A stretch of DNA of 64,000 bases from Planctomycetota bacterium (GCA_021776795.1 JAJFFC010000012.1:300724-364723), one strand, 5' to 3'; positions 18,335-27,357 are shown, numbered from the stretch's first letter. Numbers and translations are program-made. Notes: a model not told the origin generated them from the letters alone.

Positions 18335-19321
18335 GTGAAAGAAGCCGTTCAACTTGTTCACCGCAGCCAGCGGATTCTGCTGTCCGGGCACTTGCGTGCC
18401 GACGGAGATTGCTTGGGCGCGCAAAGTGTGCTCTATCACGCCTTTCTTGCGCTAGGCAAAGAGGTCAAGCTGCTTCTGCCTAATCCTCCGGACAATCGCT
18501 ATGGCTTTCTCGAAGAACACAGCCCTTGGGATTTGTGGTCAGGCACCTTGCCCGAAGCCGATCTTCTGGTGGTTTGCGACTGTAACCATTTGGGCCGGCT
18601 CGGCGAAATGGGCGATGCCGTTGCCGCCAGTGGTATGCCGCGGATTGCGGTGGATCACCACATTCTGGATGAAGACCAAGGATGGACGGCATTGGTGCAT
18701 GACATGACCTCGGCTGCGAGCGGGTTGTTGGCTTTGGATTTCGCTGCCGCTCTGGGCGTGGAAAGCCTGCCACTCAAGGCCTACGAAGCCGCCTTTGTCG
18801 CCTTAATGACGGACACTGGTTGGTTGAAGTACTCCAATGCCGATGCCATTGCCTGGAAAGCAGCCGGCGAGTTGGTCGCGCAAGGCGTCGATACGTCTCG
18901 AGTTTATGACTTGGTGTATCAGCAGGCGGAGTTGCGGCGGCCAATTGGCATTCGCGCCATCCTCGAGAATCTGGAGTACCACCAAGACGGCAAGTTAGCG
19001 ATTGCCTATGTTTCGCAGGCGCGCCTTGCTGAACTTGGAGGCAGCATCGAAGACACCGATGAGGTTCTAGATATCTTGCGTGCGGTCAAGCAAGTCGAGG
19101 CCGTGGCTTTATTGACCGAGCGCGAAGGTGGGGTGGTCAAAGTGAGTTTCCGCTCCAAGTTTGCCCTCGATGTCAATCAAGTCGCGCGTTCTGTGGGCGG
19201 TGGCGGCCATGCCCGTGCGGCCGGCGCGAGCTTTCCTGCAGAGGTGTCCTTGGAGAGTGCTGTGCAGCGGGTGCGCGAAGTCATGCTCGCGAACTACCGT
19301 GAACAGGGCCTATCGGCCTGA
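18335..19321 (+). CDS. nrnA: DHH/DHHA1 phosphoesterase, NrnA-like (oligoribonuclease / pAp phosphatase)
   Basis: The product has 328 residues. The DHH domain shows GHLRADGDCLG (His19, Asp23, Asp25), Asp82 in VVCDCN, and the AVDHH signature (107-109). The C-terminal DHHA1 domain has the nucleic-acid-binding GGGGHARAAG loop near residue 290. NrnA proteins degrade short RNA oligomers (nanoRNA) and hydrolyse 3'-phosphoadenosine 5'-phosphate. GTG 18335 was chosen because AAGGAG lies upstream (18315-18320) and it begins right at the family N-terminus; a longer TTG start would add an arginine-rich, non-family stretch. It is 37 nt after the amidohydrolase and convergent with the proline dehydrogenase. 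Confidence 0.92.
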   Translation: MKEAVQLVHRSQRILLSGHLRADGDCLGAQSVLYHAFLALGKEVKLLLPNPPDNRYGFLEEHSPWDLWSGTLPEADLLVVCDCNHLGRLGEMGDAVAASGMPRIAVDHHILDEDQGWTALVHDMTSAASGLLALDFAAALGVESLPLKAYEAAFVALMTDTGWLKYSNADAIAWKAAGELVAQGVDTSRVYDLVYQQAELRRPIGIRAILENLEYHQDGKLAIAYVSQARLAELGGSIEDTDEVLDILRAVKQVEAVALLTEREGGVVKVSFRSKFALDVNQVARSVGGGGHARAAGASFPAEVSLESAVQRVREVMLANYREQGLSA

Positions 19322-19348
19322 TGCGGCGGCCGGTTCGGCCGGGTTGCT

Positions 19349-20269
19349 TCAGCCCATCTTTTCTTGGCGCTTCCACATGCCAAGAAGGGCATAGCGCGCC
19401 AACTTAGGATTCTTGCGTAGGCGGCGCTCGACGTACTTCCGCCAGGCGCTGCCGTAGGGGAGGTAGACGCGCAAGGGCAATCCCTGCTCGTGCCAAGCTT
19501 GGCGTTCTTGTTCGCGAACACCGCAGAGCATCTGCAGTTCGCTGCGTTCTTCAGCGCCAGGAATGCTCACGCGAAACTTCTTGTACTCCTCGACTAACTT
19601 GTCGTCGTGGGTAGCTGCCGCGACGAAGGCGCCGCCTTCAAGTAAAAGTTTGCTGCAGCGAACATAGGAGTCATTGACTTCTCCGCCGTCAGGATAGGCA
19701 ATCGACGCAGGCTCAACGTAGATGCCCTTGACCATGCGCACATTCAGCGGGGCTTCCTCTTGCAGAAGATCGCGTACATCTTGCTCGGTGCGGTGGAGCA
19801 TGGATTGCAGCACGCAGCCCACAGTTCCGGGATAGCTGATGCGCAGGCGCTGAAACACGCGCAGGGTGGCATCGATGGTGCTCGATTCTTCCATCTCGAA
19901 GCGCACAAAGGCTTGCAGTTCGGAGGCATGACGCAGAATATCGCCGACGACTTCGAAGCAATAGTCTTCGCCAATGTCCAGGCCCATTTGCGTGGGCTTA
20001 AGCGAAATGTTGCGCTCCAAATCATGGGCGGCAAGATCGTCGAGCAAGTCGTGGTACTCCTTCGCCGCGGCTTCCACCTCTTCCTTGCTGTTGACCGCTT
20101 CGCCAAGTTGGTCAAAGGTCAGGCGGTAATCCTTCGCCGCCAATTCTTTGCCGCGATGGAGGGCATCGGCGCGGTTTTCTCCAGCGATGTAACGGCTGCT
20201 AAGCCGCCGCATCAAGGGCCGGGGCACCAGCGGTACACTGGCCGCAATCAATCGATCAAGGATGGGCAT
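19349..20269 (-). CDS. Proline dehydrogenase (PRODH, FAD-dependent)
   Basis: The product has 306 residues, the length of monofunctional PRODH. It oxidises L-proline to pyrroline-5-carboxylate with FAD. Motifs seen: ISLKPTQMGLD (substrate-binding Lys in the barrel), VRMVKGIYVEP, ATHDDKL, and the C-terminal YLPYGSAWRKYVERRLRKNP, where the Y...RR pair binds the proline carboxylate. ATG 20269 gives the standard N-terminus; a longer in-frame extension upstream overlaps the divergent gene and lacks family similarity. No pyrroline-5-carboxylate dehydrogenase is adjacent, so the second step must be encoded elsewhere. Confidence 0.92.
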   Translation of the reverse strand: MPILDRLIAASVPLVPRPLMRRLSSRYIAGENRADALHRGKELAAKDYRLTFDQLGEAVNSKEEVEAAAKEYHDLLDDLAAHDLERNISLKPTQMGLDIGEDYCFEVVGDILRHASELQAFVRFEMEESSTIDATLRVFQRLRISYPGTVGCVLQSMLHRTEQDVRDLLQEEAPLNVRMVKGIYVEPASIAYPDGGEVNDSYVRCSKLLLEGGAFVAAATHDDKLVEEYKKFRVSIPGAEERSELQMLCGVREQERQAWHEQGLPLRVYLPYGSAWRKYVERRLRKNPKLARYALLGMWKRQEKMG

Positions 20270-20341
20270 GGGGTTTGGTCGCGCACAGGGGACGGACATA
20301 GGATGGCGTAACTGGCCCGGACTCGCCAGCCCCTGCGGATT

Positions 20342-20347
20342 TATACT
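20342..20347 (+). promoter_or_regulatory. -10-like TATACT exactly 6 nt before ATG 20354
   Basis: TATACT matches the -10 consensus at 5 of 6 positions and leaves 6 nt (GACGAC) before the start codon, so the transcript would begin at about the A of ATG. No good -35 hexamer is seen at 16-18 bp. The divergent proline dehydrogenase gene starts at 20269, so this 84-bp gap must hold promoters for both. Confidence 0.45.
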
Positions 20348-20353
20348 GACGAC

Positions 20354-21883
20354 ATGAAATGGCCTGCAATGCACATGCCTTTGCGCCTGGACCGATGCCT
20401 CGGCCTCGCTCCGATGGTTTGGGCCATGCTTGTGGTGAGTGTGGCTAGCTGCACCAAATCCCCGCAGGAGCCAGCTCTGGACCCGCCGCTTGGCGAAGAT
20501 GCGCGCCTGGCATGGCAAGGCGTTACCCTGCCGCCTGGTGTGCTGGAGCAGGGACAGCCACTGGATTTGGTGATCGTTTCGATTGACACCTTGCGCGCCG
20601 ACCGCCTGCCGTTTTATGGCGCGGAGCGGGACACCGCCGGCAATGTTGCGGAGCCCTTCCACCTGGCTTGGTTGGCGGAGCAGGGTACGGTGTGGGAACA
20701 AACTTGGGCGCCCACTGGCAAGACTTTGCCTTCGCTGGCGAGCTTTTGGACAGGATTGAGCCCCTATGAGCACGGTGCGATTGACAATCACACCGCCACC
20801 CAGGAAACCACCCTGGCAGCCCGCCTTCAAGCCCAGGGCTGGGCCACTCATGCCGCAGTCGCCAATCGTTCCTTGCAGCCTGCCGCAGGTCTGGCCGCTG
20901 GCTTCGACAGTTATCAAATCCGCTTTAAGCAAGAAGAGGTTTTGTTGGGGCCGAAACTACTCGAGCAGACTGCCGTCGAGGTGGCCGCCAGCAAGCCCTT
21001 ATTGGTTTGGGCTCACTTCATGGCGCCGCACCAGACTTACGAGCCTCTTGAAGTGCATCGCCATACCTTTGCTAGCGCCGAGGAGTTGAGTGCCATTGCC
21101 GAGGACTTGCAGCCGGTGGGGCTGAACCCGATGCTCAAGACCCTGCATCGGCAACCGCAATTGGCAACGCCAACCGTGGTTGAGGCCGTCCGCGCCTTGT
21201 ACGACGCAGAAATTCTGACCGCCAACGATTATCTCAAGGACTTTTTACGCGGCCTCGATGCGCAGTATCGCCAAGCCGGACGCGGCGGGTTGTTAGACAA
21301 CGCAGTGATCGTGTTCTTTTCCGACCACGGCGAGGAGTTGGCTGATCACGAAGGTTATTTCATGCACGCCAAGAGCCTCTATAGCGGAGTCATTCAAGTG
21401 CCGATGATGGTGGTTGGCGGCGGTTGGACTGCCGGCGCGCGCATCCAAGCGCCGCTCGCGCTGGAAGACGTGTTGTCGATGGTGGTCGAAGGTAAACGTC
21501 CTCAGCGCACTCTGTTTCCAAGCAGTTGGAAGAGCCGCTTTTATGCCTTGCGCGATGGCCCCTGGACCTTGATTCATAACCCCAGCCAAGATTCCCAAGG
21601 CCCCAAGGAGCCGCCGCAAGACGCGGCGTTCCTTTATCCTCAGGTAGCGCTGTATCACCGGGGTCAAGATCCCACCGAGCAGAACAACCTGGCCGCCCAA
21701 GAGGTAGCGCGTACCCGCGCCATGATGAATGCCTTGCGCGACTGGTATCTGTCGGTAGAGCCCACGGTAGGGGCCGCGATGGAAGTCGACCCGGAAACCA
21801 TGAGTCAACTCGGCTACGTCGAAGGGGCTACCTCAGAAGAGCGCTATGTCTTGCCACTTCGTGGCGAGGATTGGAAGCCATGA
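20354..21883 (+). CDS. Alkaline-phosphatase-superfamily (sulfatase-fold) lipoprotein with Thr at the nucleophile position
   Basis: The product has 509 residues. The signal sequence ends VVSVASC, so Cys33 is the probable lipid site. The fold signature is clear: VIVSIDTLRADRLPFYG (metal Asp78), LPSLASFWTGLSPYEHG, VWAHFMAPHQTYEP and VFFSDHGEELADHEGYF (metal Asp/His). At the place of the sulfatase CxPSR motif the sequence is T124-L-P-S-L, so there is no Cys/Ser to become formylglycine, and the Arg is Leu. A Thr nucleophile is what phosphoethanolamine or phosphoglycerol transferases and phosphodiesterases of the superfamily use. I infer a periplasmic phospho-transferase or hydrolase rather than a true sulfatase. 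The stop overlaps the next gene (ATGA). Confidence 0.85.
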   Translation: MKWPAMHMPLRLDRCLGLAPMVWAMLVVSVASCTKSPQEPALDPPLGEDARLAWQGVTLPPGVLEQGQPLDLVIVSIDTLRADRLPFYGAERDTAGNVAEPFHLAWLAEQGTVWEQTWAPTGKTLPSLASFWTGLSPYEHGAIDNHTATQETTLAARLQAQGWATHAAVANRSLQPAAGLAAGFDSYQIRFKQEEVLLGPKLLEQTAVEVAASKPLLVWAHFMAPHQTYEPLEVHRHTFASAEELSAIAEDLQPVGLNPMLKTLHRQPQLATPTVVEAVRALYDAEILTANDYLKDFLRGLDAQYRQAGRGGLLDNAVIVFFSDHGEELADHEGYFMHAKSLYSGVIQVPMMVVGGGWTAGARIQAPLALEDVLSMVVEGKRPQRTLFPSSWKSRFYALRDGPWTLIHNPSQDSQGPKEPPQDAAFLYPQVALYHRGQDPTEQNNLAAQEVARTRAMMNALRDWYLSVEPTVGAAMEVDPETMSQLGYVEGATSEERYVLPLRGEDWKP

Positions 21884-23637
21884 GTCCTCACCCCCTGGCC
21901 CCACCTGATGCAAAGAGCCGCCTGGCTCCTTGGGTAGAAGGATTGCTTCTGGCCATGATTGTTCTGGTGGTGGTGAGCATGGGCGGGCAAGCTGTCCGCA
22001 CCTCTTATCACGGTTATCTGCACACCACGCTCGGGGAGAGTGTGTTGCGCGATGGGTTGCTGCCGGAAAACCCGTACCACGCGGAAGCTCCGTTGCGCTA
22101 CTACACCTTGTATCCAACCCTTGGGGTGTTACTTGGTCGCCTGGGCATGGGGGCGCTGTGGGGATTTGCGGTGTTGAATCTATTGGCAGCACTTCTTCTT
22201 GGCCCTGCACTCGATGCACTGGGCAGGAGATTGTCTCTGTCCTTTTGGGCACGGCGACTTGCCTTCATGGGCATGGTGGTCGGCTTCAATGGATTCGGCT
22301 ACTACTTCGTAGGAGACGGCGCAGTTCCGGTCGATGGGGCGCAACCGTTGTTGATTTTGCGCGAGTTCACCCAGCTCGGAGATATTGCCTGGGATGCCCG
22401 CTTGCAGTCTTTTCTGCCCAAGCTATGCAATGTTTCTAGCTTTGCTCTGGCGCTCCCTTTCGCCTTGGCAGCCCTTGCCCAGCTACTTGGTGCATTGGAG
22501 CATCCGCAAAGAAAGCTGCGCTTGCAAGCCGGAGGATTACTTGGCTTAGCTACAGCGATCAATCCATTGGTTGGACTGCATACGGGATTGCTGTTTGCGG
22601 TCATGGTGCTGTATCACATGCAGCAGGGCAAAGTTTGGAAGCAAGTCCTCCTGGAGTGGGTGCCGTCGGCGGTGCTTGCCGTGTTCATCGCGATTCCTTT
22701 CCTGATGCCCTTGCTGCAAGCGGCTCCGGCGGGCGCACCAGAGCAATCACCGCAGTTTCCCTTAGCCGGCGATGGCGCGATTTGGAATTTGCTGGGCCCC
22801 TTGGCCGCTTTAGTGGTCCTGAGCATTCCGGCATGGTGGCGATGGCCAAGGCAAACTCGCTTGTTTGTTGCTGCGGCAATCGGGTTCGCGGTCGTGATGT
22901 CATTCCTGGAATTGCCTTGGGATAACCAATATAAATTTCCACGGGTGGCAGGCATTTTCTTGGCCCTGCCTCTGGGCATGGCTTTGGTTCCGAACCAACC
23001 TCTGCGCAGTATGGGCAAGGGCGCACTGGCTTGGATGGTCGTAGGAGTGGTGAGTCTGTTCGCCATGGTGCCGACCACTTACCGCACGGTAGAGGTTTAT
23101 GCCGCCTGGACCGACGCCGATCTTCTGCCGTTGAGTGAAGTCCATGCCGGTCGCATTGTGCTCAAGGAAAGTGACGCTTTGCGCTCCTTCCCACCTGCAG
23201 TGGCAGAGGCAGAACGAGCACTGGCCCCAAGCGTGGTATTGCTGATGCATCCACGCCACCCAGTCGCTTCTGGTGCTGGAATGGGAGCCTCGGGAAACCG
23301 CTTGGCTCCGGTCTTGCATCATTCCTTGTTTGTCGATACACCGCAGATTCACAATCAAGAGCAGCCGGACTTGCGCCGTCGTTTGGATTTGGTGACCTCG
23401 CTGTGGGAATGCCGCGATTGGTCACGCAAGGGTGTGGGAACTCGTGAAATGGATCGCGTGGCCTCTTTAGATGAGATTCGATTGATGATGGCAGGCCGAG
23501 GCATTGCCATTTTGAGTCTTGAGGGAGATGCTGGTAGCCATTCCTTCTTTATGGCTGCAGGCGGCGAGCTGCGCGCCCAGGAAAATGGGGTAACCCTGTG
23601 GTGGTTTGCGCCTCTGCAGGCAACGGTCGCAGACTAA
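21880..23637 (+). CDS. Polytopic membrane protein, possibly GT-C-type glycosyltransferase
   Basis: The product has 585 residues. The first segment is a membrane helix (WVEGLLLAMIVLVVVSMGG), followed by a conserved-looking periplasmic loop SYHGYLHTTLGESVLRDGLLPENP and YYTLYPTLG, then about ten hydrophobic helices and a soluble C-terminal domain of ~180 residues. An N-terminal helix, an acidic first loop and many helices is the layout of GT-C glycosyltransferases that use polyprenyl-linked donors, but I see no decisive motif. The start overlaps the stop of the sulfatase-fold gene (ATGA 21880-21883), so the two probably act on the same surface polymer. The last 89 nt overlap the 3' end of comM on the other strand. 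Confidence 0.6.
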   Translation: MSPHPLAPPDAKSRLAPWVEGLLLAMIVLVVVSMGGQAVRTSYHGYLHTTLGESVLRDGLLPENPYHAEAPLRYYTLYPTLGVLLGRLGMGALWGFAVLNLLAALLLGPALDALGRRLSLSFWARRLAFMGMVVGFNGFGYYFVGDGAVPVDGAQPLLILREFTQLGDIAWDARLQSFLPKLCNVSSFALALPFALAALAQLLGALEHPQRKLRLQAGGLLGLATAINPLVGLHTGLLFAVMVLYHMQQGKVWKQVLLEWVPSAVLAVFIAIPFLMPLLQAAPAGAPEQSPQFPLAGDGAIWNLLGPLAALVVLSIPAWWRWPRQTRLFVAAAIGFAVVMSFLELPWDNQYKFPRVAGIFLALPLGMALVPNQPLRSMGKGALAWMVVGVVSLFAMVPTTYRTVEVYAAWTDADLLPLSEVHAGRIVLKESDALRSFPPAVAEAERALAPSVVLLMHPRHPVASGAGMGASGNRLAPVLHHSLFVDTPQIHNQEQPDLRRRLDLVTSLWECRDWSRKGVGTREMDRVASLDEIRLMMAGRGIAILSLEGDAGSHSFFMAAGGELRAQENGVTLWWFAPLQATVAD

Positions 23638-25147
23638 GCGCCACGCGGACGTCTGCGCTTTCGATCGAGCGCGACTGACGTAAGTCTGCCGCAGCACGTG
23701 CGCAGCGAAGGCAGCGTAGATAGCCGCGGCCGCTGAGGTGAAGCCGGGCATTGGCCTGGCGTAGGAGTTGGTGGGCCTTACCTTCTATTCCGGATTGCTG
23801 AAGTTGTTCCATGCTGGCATCTGCGGCCTCGAGGAAGCCGCGTTGCTCTTGCACCTGCAGTTGAAAGCTGCGAGCATCGCTCAGGAGTTGGCTGCGGTCT
23901 TCTTCGGATAACGCGGTGGGTGGGCCGGTAAGAACGTCGGAAGCGACCGGGTCCATGCGCACAAATAGATCAAAGCGATCGCGAAGCGGGCCGGAGAGTC
24001 TGCCACGATAGGCGCGGAGTTTGGCTTCGGTGCAAGTGCACGGTCGATGGGGATGCCCTAGGTAGCCACAAGGACAGGGGTTGCTTGTGGCCACCAACAA
24101 AACATCTGCGGGGAATCGTGCCCACTCCTGTGCGCGTTGCAAGCGGACTTCTCGTTCTTCCAGGGGTTGTCGCAGGCATTCCAGAGCTGGGCGTGAGAAC
24201 TCAGGGATCTCATCTAGAAACAATATGCCACCATGGGCTCTGGCCAACTCTCCGGGTCTTAAGGGGCGCCCGCCACCGAGAAGAGCTTGCATGGACGCAG
24301 AGGCGTGAGGAGCGCGAAAGGGAGGCACTCGTGGAAGGGCAGGGACTGGTCCAAGCATGGCTTCGACTTGGGCGAGCTCTAAGGATTGCTGCGCAGACAA
24401 GGGAGGACGAAGCCCTAGCAATCTGCGCGCAAGCATGCTCTTGCCGGTACCAGGTGGCCCCTCAAGCCAAAGGTTGAGCCGGCCAACCATGGCCAGATGT
24501 GCCGCGCGTTGGGCAAGTTCTTGGCCGCGGATTTCGCTCAAGGAAGGTGTAGTTTTGCTCTCATTGTTCCACGGAGCCGAGCAAGGCTGCTCCTGCTGAG
24601 AAATGGACTCCAGCTCTTGCCTTTGTTGCAAATAGCCCACCACGTGGCCGAGGTGCTCTGCTGCGAACACCTGAAGCTGTGGGATGAGTGCGGCTTCCTG
24701 TGCGGCTTTTGGCGCAGTAATGACGGTGGTGCAAGAGCCCTTGGCAGCGGCAAGAGCAGCGAGCAAGGTGCCGCGGGCAGGGGCACGTAACTTGCCCTGC
24801 AGATCCAGTTCCGCCAGAAACAAGGTTTTGGTTTGTGGACGAGGGGCACGCCCTTGTGCACACAGCAAAGAAATGGCGAGGGCTAAATCAAAGGGTAGCC
24901 CAGTTTTGGGCAGTTGGGCCGGGACCAGATTGAACAAAATCTTGCCACGTGGAAACTCTAAATCATGTTTGGCAAAGGCGGCGGGGAGCCGTTCACGCGC
25001 TTCTTTGGCGACGGTGTCTGGCATGCCCACTAAGATCACACGCGACAACCCTCTGCCCAGGCAGGTTTCCACGCGCACCAAATGACCACCACCGCTGGCC
25101 AGGGTGGCGCCCCAAATTGTGCCGCTTTCGGTGGAGGCATTCTCCAT
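23549..25147 (-). CDS. comM: ComM / YifB-type Mg-chelatase-like AAA+ ATPase
   Basis: The product has 532 residues. The N-terminal Lon-like domain (residues ~1-190) is followed by an AAA+ core: Walker A GPPGTGKS near residue 232, Walker B GGILFLDEIPEF, a sensor TSNPCPCGYLG with the family's Cys-rich finger (PCTCTEAKLRAYRGRLSGPL), the RDRFDL arginine region, and a C-terminal Mg_chelatase_C domain (SGRGYLRCLRCARAAADL). ComM is a hexameric branch-migration helicase that extends DNA integration during natural transformation. It lies 77 nt downstream of comEC on the same strand, so the two are probably co-transcribed. Its last 89 nt run into the convergent membrane-protein gene. Confidence 0.93.
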   Translation of the reverse strand: MENASTESGTIWGATLASGGGHLVRVETCLGRGLSRVILVGMPDTVAKEARERLPAAFAKHDLEFPRGKILFNLVPAQLPKTGLPFDLALAISLLCAQGRAPRPQTKTLFLAELDLQGKLRAPARGTLLAALAAAKGSCTTVITAPKAAQEAALIPQLQVFAAEHLGHVVGYLQQRQELESISQQEQPCSAPWNNESKTTPSLSEIRGQELAQRAAHLAMVGRLNLWLEGPPGTGKSMLARRLLGLRPPLSAQQSLELAQVEAMLGPVPALPRVPPFRAPHASASMQALLGGGRPLRPGELARAHGGILFLDEIPEFSRPALECLRQPLEEREVRLQRAQEWARFPADVLLVATSNPCPCGYLGHPHRPCTCTEAKLRAYRGRLSGPLRDRFDLFVRMDPVASDVLTGPPTALSEEDRSQLLSDARSFQLQVQEQRGFLEAADASMEQLQQSGIEGKAHQLLRQANARLHLSGRGYLRCLRCARAAADLRQSRSIESADVRVALSLRPLPAEAQTTTGLPHFPGRAARRLQP

Positions 25148-25224
25148 TTTCAGAGAAGACGGGCGAGCGTCGCATTAGTCACGGATGAATTGCCCAGGCA
25201 ATGCGCACCCTTTCTTGGGCTGCT

Positions 25225-27357
25225 TCAAGGCTGCCAATCTAGGTTGCCCTCAAGAGTGGTGCGGAGAGGGATACCCATGTGCTGGAGCAAGGGTGCGGCC
25301 GGTAGGGGGAAATCTTCGGCACCGCAACTGGCCCAGGCTTCTCTCGGCTTGAGGTGCTGCAGCAATTCGGCGAGGCCATCGGTGCTCAATCCATGATGGG
25401 GGATAACCAGGACATCGATGGGGCCCGGAGCGATGCGTTTCTTGAGTTCGCGCAAGCTATGGCCTTCCTGGTCGCCGAGCACCACAGCACGTCGGCCACG
25501 CGCGTGAAGGCTGAGGACATGGCCGCCGTCATTGCGTACACCTTGCATCGATGCCGCAACTCCAAGCACCTCTACCGTCCACGGCCGAAAACCATGAAGA
25601 ATGCGCCGACTCTCTTCCGGAATGGCGAATTCCCGGTAGTTCACGCGCTGCCTTAGCGCCGGTAAAGCATTGACGTGGTCTTCGTCCCCATGGCTCAGCA
25701 ATACATGCTGAGGCGGCGCAAGGGAATGTTGACGCAAGGTGGGCAGTAAGGCTCGATCGACTAAATCACGCGGTGCTTGCGAAGCGCTGCCACAATCAAA
25801 TAGCAGAGTCTGTTGACTGCCTGCAATCAAGACCGCCAAGCCGTGTCCGCTTTGCACCACCACCAAGCTTGGCGAACTTGGCAAGCGTGTGACCATACTG
25901 GTCAAGGCAAGGAGCAGGCAAAGCCCTCGCCTCCATGCATATCGCTTGGGAAGGACCAAGAAGGCTAGGCCACCCAAGGCGGTCAAGCCTAGAAGCAGGC
26001 TAGATTGTTGCGGGCAAAGCCAAGGACTCCACGGAAGGCCTTGGCCGAGTTGAAATAGGGCGTGCTCGAGAGTTCGGAAAGCAAATAGGCAGAGTTGCGC
26101 AAGCCATACGCTTCCTGGAAGCAGAGCAAGCATGCTGGCGACCAGGCGAAAGGGGAGCAGCAGGCCGAGCAAGGGGCTGAGAAGAATACTCCATGGCTCC
26201 ACGGTCGATTGCACGGCATGAAGTAAGGGCATCGAGCCTAAAAAGGCCACCCAAGAGGCTCGTAGCGCTTTGCGCCACACGGGGAGAGTCGATGGGCCCG
26301 CGCCCACAATCAAGAAAAAGGTTGCGCTATAACTCAATAAGAAGCCGAGGTCATCTTGCCGAGGGCTGAACAACAAGCACTCGAATGCCCATGCACAAGA
26401 CCACAGGCGTAAACCTTTGACGCGCCAACCGCGGGCATGCGCGAAATCACGGAGGAGTAGCGCCGATAAGGCACGCATTACCGGGGGTTTTCCGCCCGCT
26501 AAGGCAGTCATGACGAGAAGCAACGGCCAGCGCAACATGCGCAGACGCCGAGTGAGGAGGCGGCGAAAGAGGGCGTCCCAAAGCCAAAGGTGCATGCCTG
26601 AAACCGCCAACAAATGGACCAAGCCAAATTGACGGTATGCCTCTTGGTGCCAATCCGGCACACCACCACGCTCTCCTAAGACAAGGGCGATGGCGAGGCC
26701 CGCATCTTCGGGATGCAGCTGCTGTTGCCAACGCTGGCGTAACCATCGACGCAGGCCTTGCCAGGACCACGGTGGCCCGCGCTTGCGTGTTTCCAGCAAG
26801 GCTGCTTCAAGGCGCCAGCCCCATGCGTCTTGGACGAGCCGCCCGCGAACCTGCACTTGGTCACCAGGGCGAATGGCCGCAGAGGAAACATGGGGAATGG
26901 CGAGCAGGGTGGCTTGGGCAGGAAGCAAGCCCATGCCGTTGACATCACAAACTTGATCCAGCCGCGCCCAGCGGTAATCCTGACGCTCCCATACTCCGGC
27001 GACTCGTGCGCGAAGAATTACTGGCCTCGGGGCAGCCACGGTTTCTAGCGGCGGGGAAGGAGTGGCATGGCCTAATACCGCCACAAGGCAACCGAGGCTC
27101 AACGGAAACAGCCAAGCCAATATCACCGCCCTGTCGGCAAAGAAAACTTGGTGGATGAGCCAAAGCCCTGCCAACAACAACATGCCGCACGAAGCCCAAA
27201 CTCTACCCACAAACAGAACAGGATTTGCGGTGAACAAACAGGAAGCCACCACCAAATGAGTGATCGCCAAGACCAGCAACCGGCACCGCGGCGGGGGAAT
27301 TGTGGGCACCAAGGGAAGACGGTTCACCGCGGGCCGCGACACGTACAATCTGGTCAT
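25225..27357 (-). CDS. comEC: ComEC/Rec2 DNA-uptake channel
   Basis: About 710 residues with the ComEC layout: N-terminal hydrophobic helices, an OB-like DUF4131 domain (~90-190), the polytopic Competence domain (~220-480, with FGLVHLLAVSGMHLWLW, the family's 'H.la.SG.H' signature), and a C-terminal metallo-beta-lactamase domain with LLSHGDEDHVNAL, VLGDQEGHS and VIPHHGLS. It transports single-stranded DNA across the inner membrane; the MBL domain may degrade the other strand. The ATG at 27357 is the most upstream start before coaD sequence. It overlaps the coaD start on CATG (27355-27358), but downstream GTG/TTG starts are also possible, so the exact 5' end is uncertain. Confidence 0.9.
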   Translation of the reverse strand: MTRLYVSRPAVNRLPLVPTIPPPRCRLLVLAITHLVVASCLFTANPVLFVGRVWASCGMLLLAGLWLIHQVFFADRAVILAWLFPLSLGCLVAVLGHATPSPPLETVAAPRPVILRARVAGVWERQDYRWARLDQVCDVNGMGLLPAQATLLAIPHVSSAAIRPGDQVQVRGRLVQDAWGWRLEAALLETRKRGPPWSWQGLRRWLRQRWQQQLHPEDAGLAIALVLGERGGVPDWHQEAYRQFGLVHLLAVSGMHLWLWDALFRRLLTRRLRMLRWPLLLVMTALAGGKPPVMRALSALLLRDFAHARGWRVKGLRLWSCAWAFECLLFSPRQDDLGFLLSYSATFFLIVGAGPSTLPVWRKALRASWVAFLGSMPLLHAVQSTVEPWSILLSPLLGLLLPFRLVASMLALLPGSVWLAQLCLFAFRTLEHALFQLGQGLPWSPWLCPQQSSLLLGLTALGGLAFLVLPKRYAWRRGLCLLLALTSMVTRLPSSPSLVVVQSGHGLAVLIAGSQQTLLFDCGSASQAPRDLVDRALLPTLRQHSLAPPQHVLLSHGDEDHVNALPALRQRVNYREFAIPEESRRILHGFRPWTVEVLGVAASMQGVRNDGGHVLSLHARGRRAVVLGDQEGHSLRELKKRIAPGPIDVLVIPHHGLSTDGLAELLQHLKPREAWASCGAEDFPLPAAPLLQHMGIPLRTTLEGNLDWQP
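27344..27349 (+). promoter_or_regulatory. -10-like TACAAT exactly 6 nt before ATG 27356
   Basis: TACAAT (5 of 6 consensus) leaves 6 nt (CTGGTC) before the coaD ATG and predicts a leaderless coaD mRNA. If the comEC ATG at 27357 is right, this promoter lies inside the first codons of comEC on the opposite strand. Confidence 0.45.

Noticed and set aside
19326..19350. Possible terminator between the DHH gene and proline dehydrogenase
   Set aside because: Only a 6-bp CGGCCG stem with a GTT loop and a weak T-tract; too weak to call.
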